From: JALZOC01 sp031361295
Lineage (GTDB): Bacteria; Acidobacteriota; Vicinamibacteria; Vicinamibacterales; 2-12-FULL-66-21
Length of the DNA stretch: 14,198 nt
NCBI GenBank assembly: GCA_031361295.1
Contig: JANMCN010000173.1
Coordinates: 1-14,198, forward strand
Reading direction: 5' to 3'
A program made the translations under genes and the position numbers. The notes under the pieces were generated by a model. That model was not told the DNA's origin. It saw nothing but the letters and a program-made list of their open reading frames with translations, and ran no database searches. This document shows, piece after piece, positions 13,660 through 14,198 of this stretch (within the stretch, counting starts at the first letter, position 1; each line of letters starts with the position of its first letter).

Positions 13660-14198
13660 ATGCAGAGAGGCGCTGCTCCGCAGGTGGAATCCACCAGCAC
13701 GCAGACCACGGCTCGTACGTCGGCAGCGGTGCCGGCGCAGGCGCCTGGACTCGAATACGACCGTTTCTTCACCCGCGAGGGCATCGATCCCTTCGACGAA
13801 GTCGAATGGGATGTCCGATCGGCCGTGATCGGCAACGAGAAGGGGAACGTGGTTTTCGAGCAGCGCGACGTCGAAATCCCCCGCTTCTGGTCCCAGCAGG
13901 CGACCAACATCGTCGTCTCGAAGTATTTCCGCGGCACGATCGGGACGCCCGAGCGTGAGCGGAGCGTGAAGCAGCTCATCGGGCGCGTGGTGGACACGAT
14001 CACCGGGTGGGCGGTGAAGCAGAAGTACTTCGCCAGCGACGACGATCTCCAGGCGTTCAGCGACGACCTCAAGCATCTGCTGGTGTATCAGAAGGCGGCC
14101 TTCAACAGCCCGGTCTGGTTCAACGTCGGGTTCGAGAAGGCTCCCCAGTGCTCGGCGTGCTTCATCAATGCCGTGCAGGACACGATGGAGTCGATCCT
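13660..14198 (+). CDS. nrdJ: Class II (adenosylcobalamin-dependent) ribonucleoside-diphosphate reductase, N-terminal part
   Basis: This is the first 179 codons of the B12-dependent ribonucleotide reductase, cut by the window end. The enzyme makes deoxyribonucleotides in the cytoplasm with or without oxygen, using a cobalamin-generated thiyl radical. After a variable A/T/S/Q-rich start of about 30 residues, the conserved part begins with FFTREGIDPFDEVEWDVR and then IPRFWSQQATNIVVSKYFRG. The sequence continues to FNSPVWFNVGFEKAPQCSACFINAVQDTMESI, split here as FNSPVWFNVG and APQCSACFINAVQD. These are the substrate-site and first redox-cysteine regions of the NrdJ family (cysteine of SACFI). ATG at 13660 follows an excellent ribosome-binding site (GGAGG, 5 bases upstream). 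Upstream lie two NrdR-like boxes and two promoter candidates. The radical-site cysteine and C-terminal cysteines lie outside the window. Confidence 0.94.
   Translation, partial: MQRGAAPQVESTSTQTTARTSAAVPAQAPGLEYDRFFTREGIDPFDEVEWDVRSAVIGNEKGNVVFEQRDVEIPRFWSQQATNIVVSKYFRGTIGTPERERSVKQLIGRVVDTITGWAVKQKYFASDDDLQAFSDDLKHLLVYQKAAFNSPVWFNVGFEKAPQCSACFINAVQDTMESI

Noticed and set aside
13524..14072. Minus-strand frame of 182 residues across the nrdJ start
   Set aside because: It overlaps the conserved NrdJ coding region and its operator/leader; no ribosome-binding site or domain.
1..14198. tRNA/rRNA genes, CRISPR arrays, insertion sequences
   Set aside because: Read by eye on both strands; no spaced direct-repeat array, transposase or recognisable tRNA or rRNA was seen. 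A short RNA gene could still be missed without a search tool.

Overview
The window is high-GC bacterial DNA with tightly packed genes and GTG starts. It looks like a metagenomic or draft contig from a Gram-negative lineage with lipoproteins and sigma-54 control. Acidobacteriota (Vicinamibacteria-like) is my best guess, but this rests on overall feel (GC content, class II ribonucleotide reductase, gene style) and not on a marker gene.

Left part (1-8096, all minus strand): a surface-polysaccharide operon transcribed right to left. In transcription order it holds a CPBP-family intramembrane protease, a multi-membrane GT-C-type protein, a GT4 glycosyltransferase, a SAM methyltransferase with an N-terminal zinc ribbon, and three more GT4 glycosyltransferases. 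Four of the junctions are 1-4 base overlaps (ATGA, GTGA or TGATG), so translational coupling is likely. The last glycosyltransferase runs to the window edge, where roughly the final 130-150 bases look corrupted. Together the set would build and modify a glycan at the inner face of the membrane, with the GT-C protein probably acting on the outer face.

Middle part (8166-13295): a minus-strand lipoprotein with a glycine zipper and a TrbI/VirB10-like region faces a plus-strand cluster. That cluster is an NtrC-family sigma-54 activator/response regulator, a membrane histidine kinase and a small proline-rich lipoprotein. The 225-base divergent gap contains a very good -24/-12 (sigma-54) element reading into the glycine-zipper lipoprotein. 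Two GTGTAA-containing dyads lie 31 bp apart, about 110-150 bp upstream of it, where an activator such as the adjacent NtrC-type protein would bind. The simplest model is that this two-component system switches on the lipoprotein and possibly, by read-through, the polysaccharide operon behind it.

Right part (13296-14198): a 364-base intergenic region followed by the start of a class II (adenosylcobalamin-dependent) ribonucleotide reductase gene, nrdJ, cut by the window end. The intergenic region holds a terminator-like hairpin, two NrdR-box-like sites exactly 32 bp apart, two candidate sigma-70 promoters and a leader of about 190-250 nt with several hairpins. No tRNA, rRNA, CRISPR array, insertion sequence or transposase was seen.
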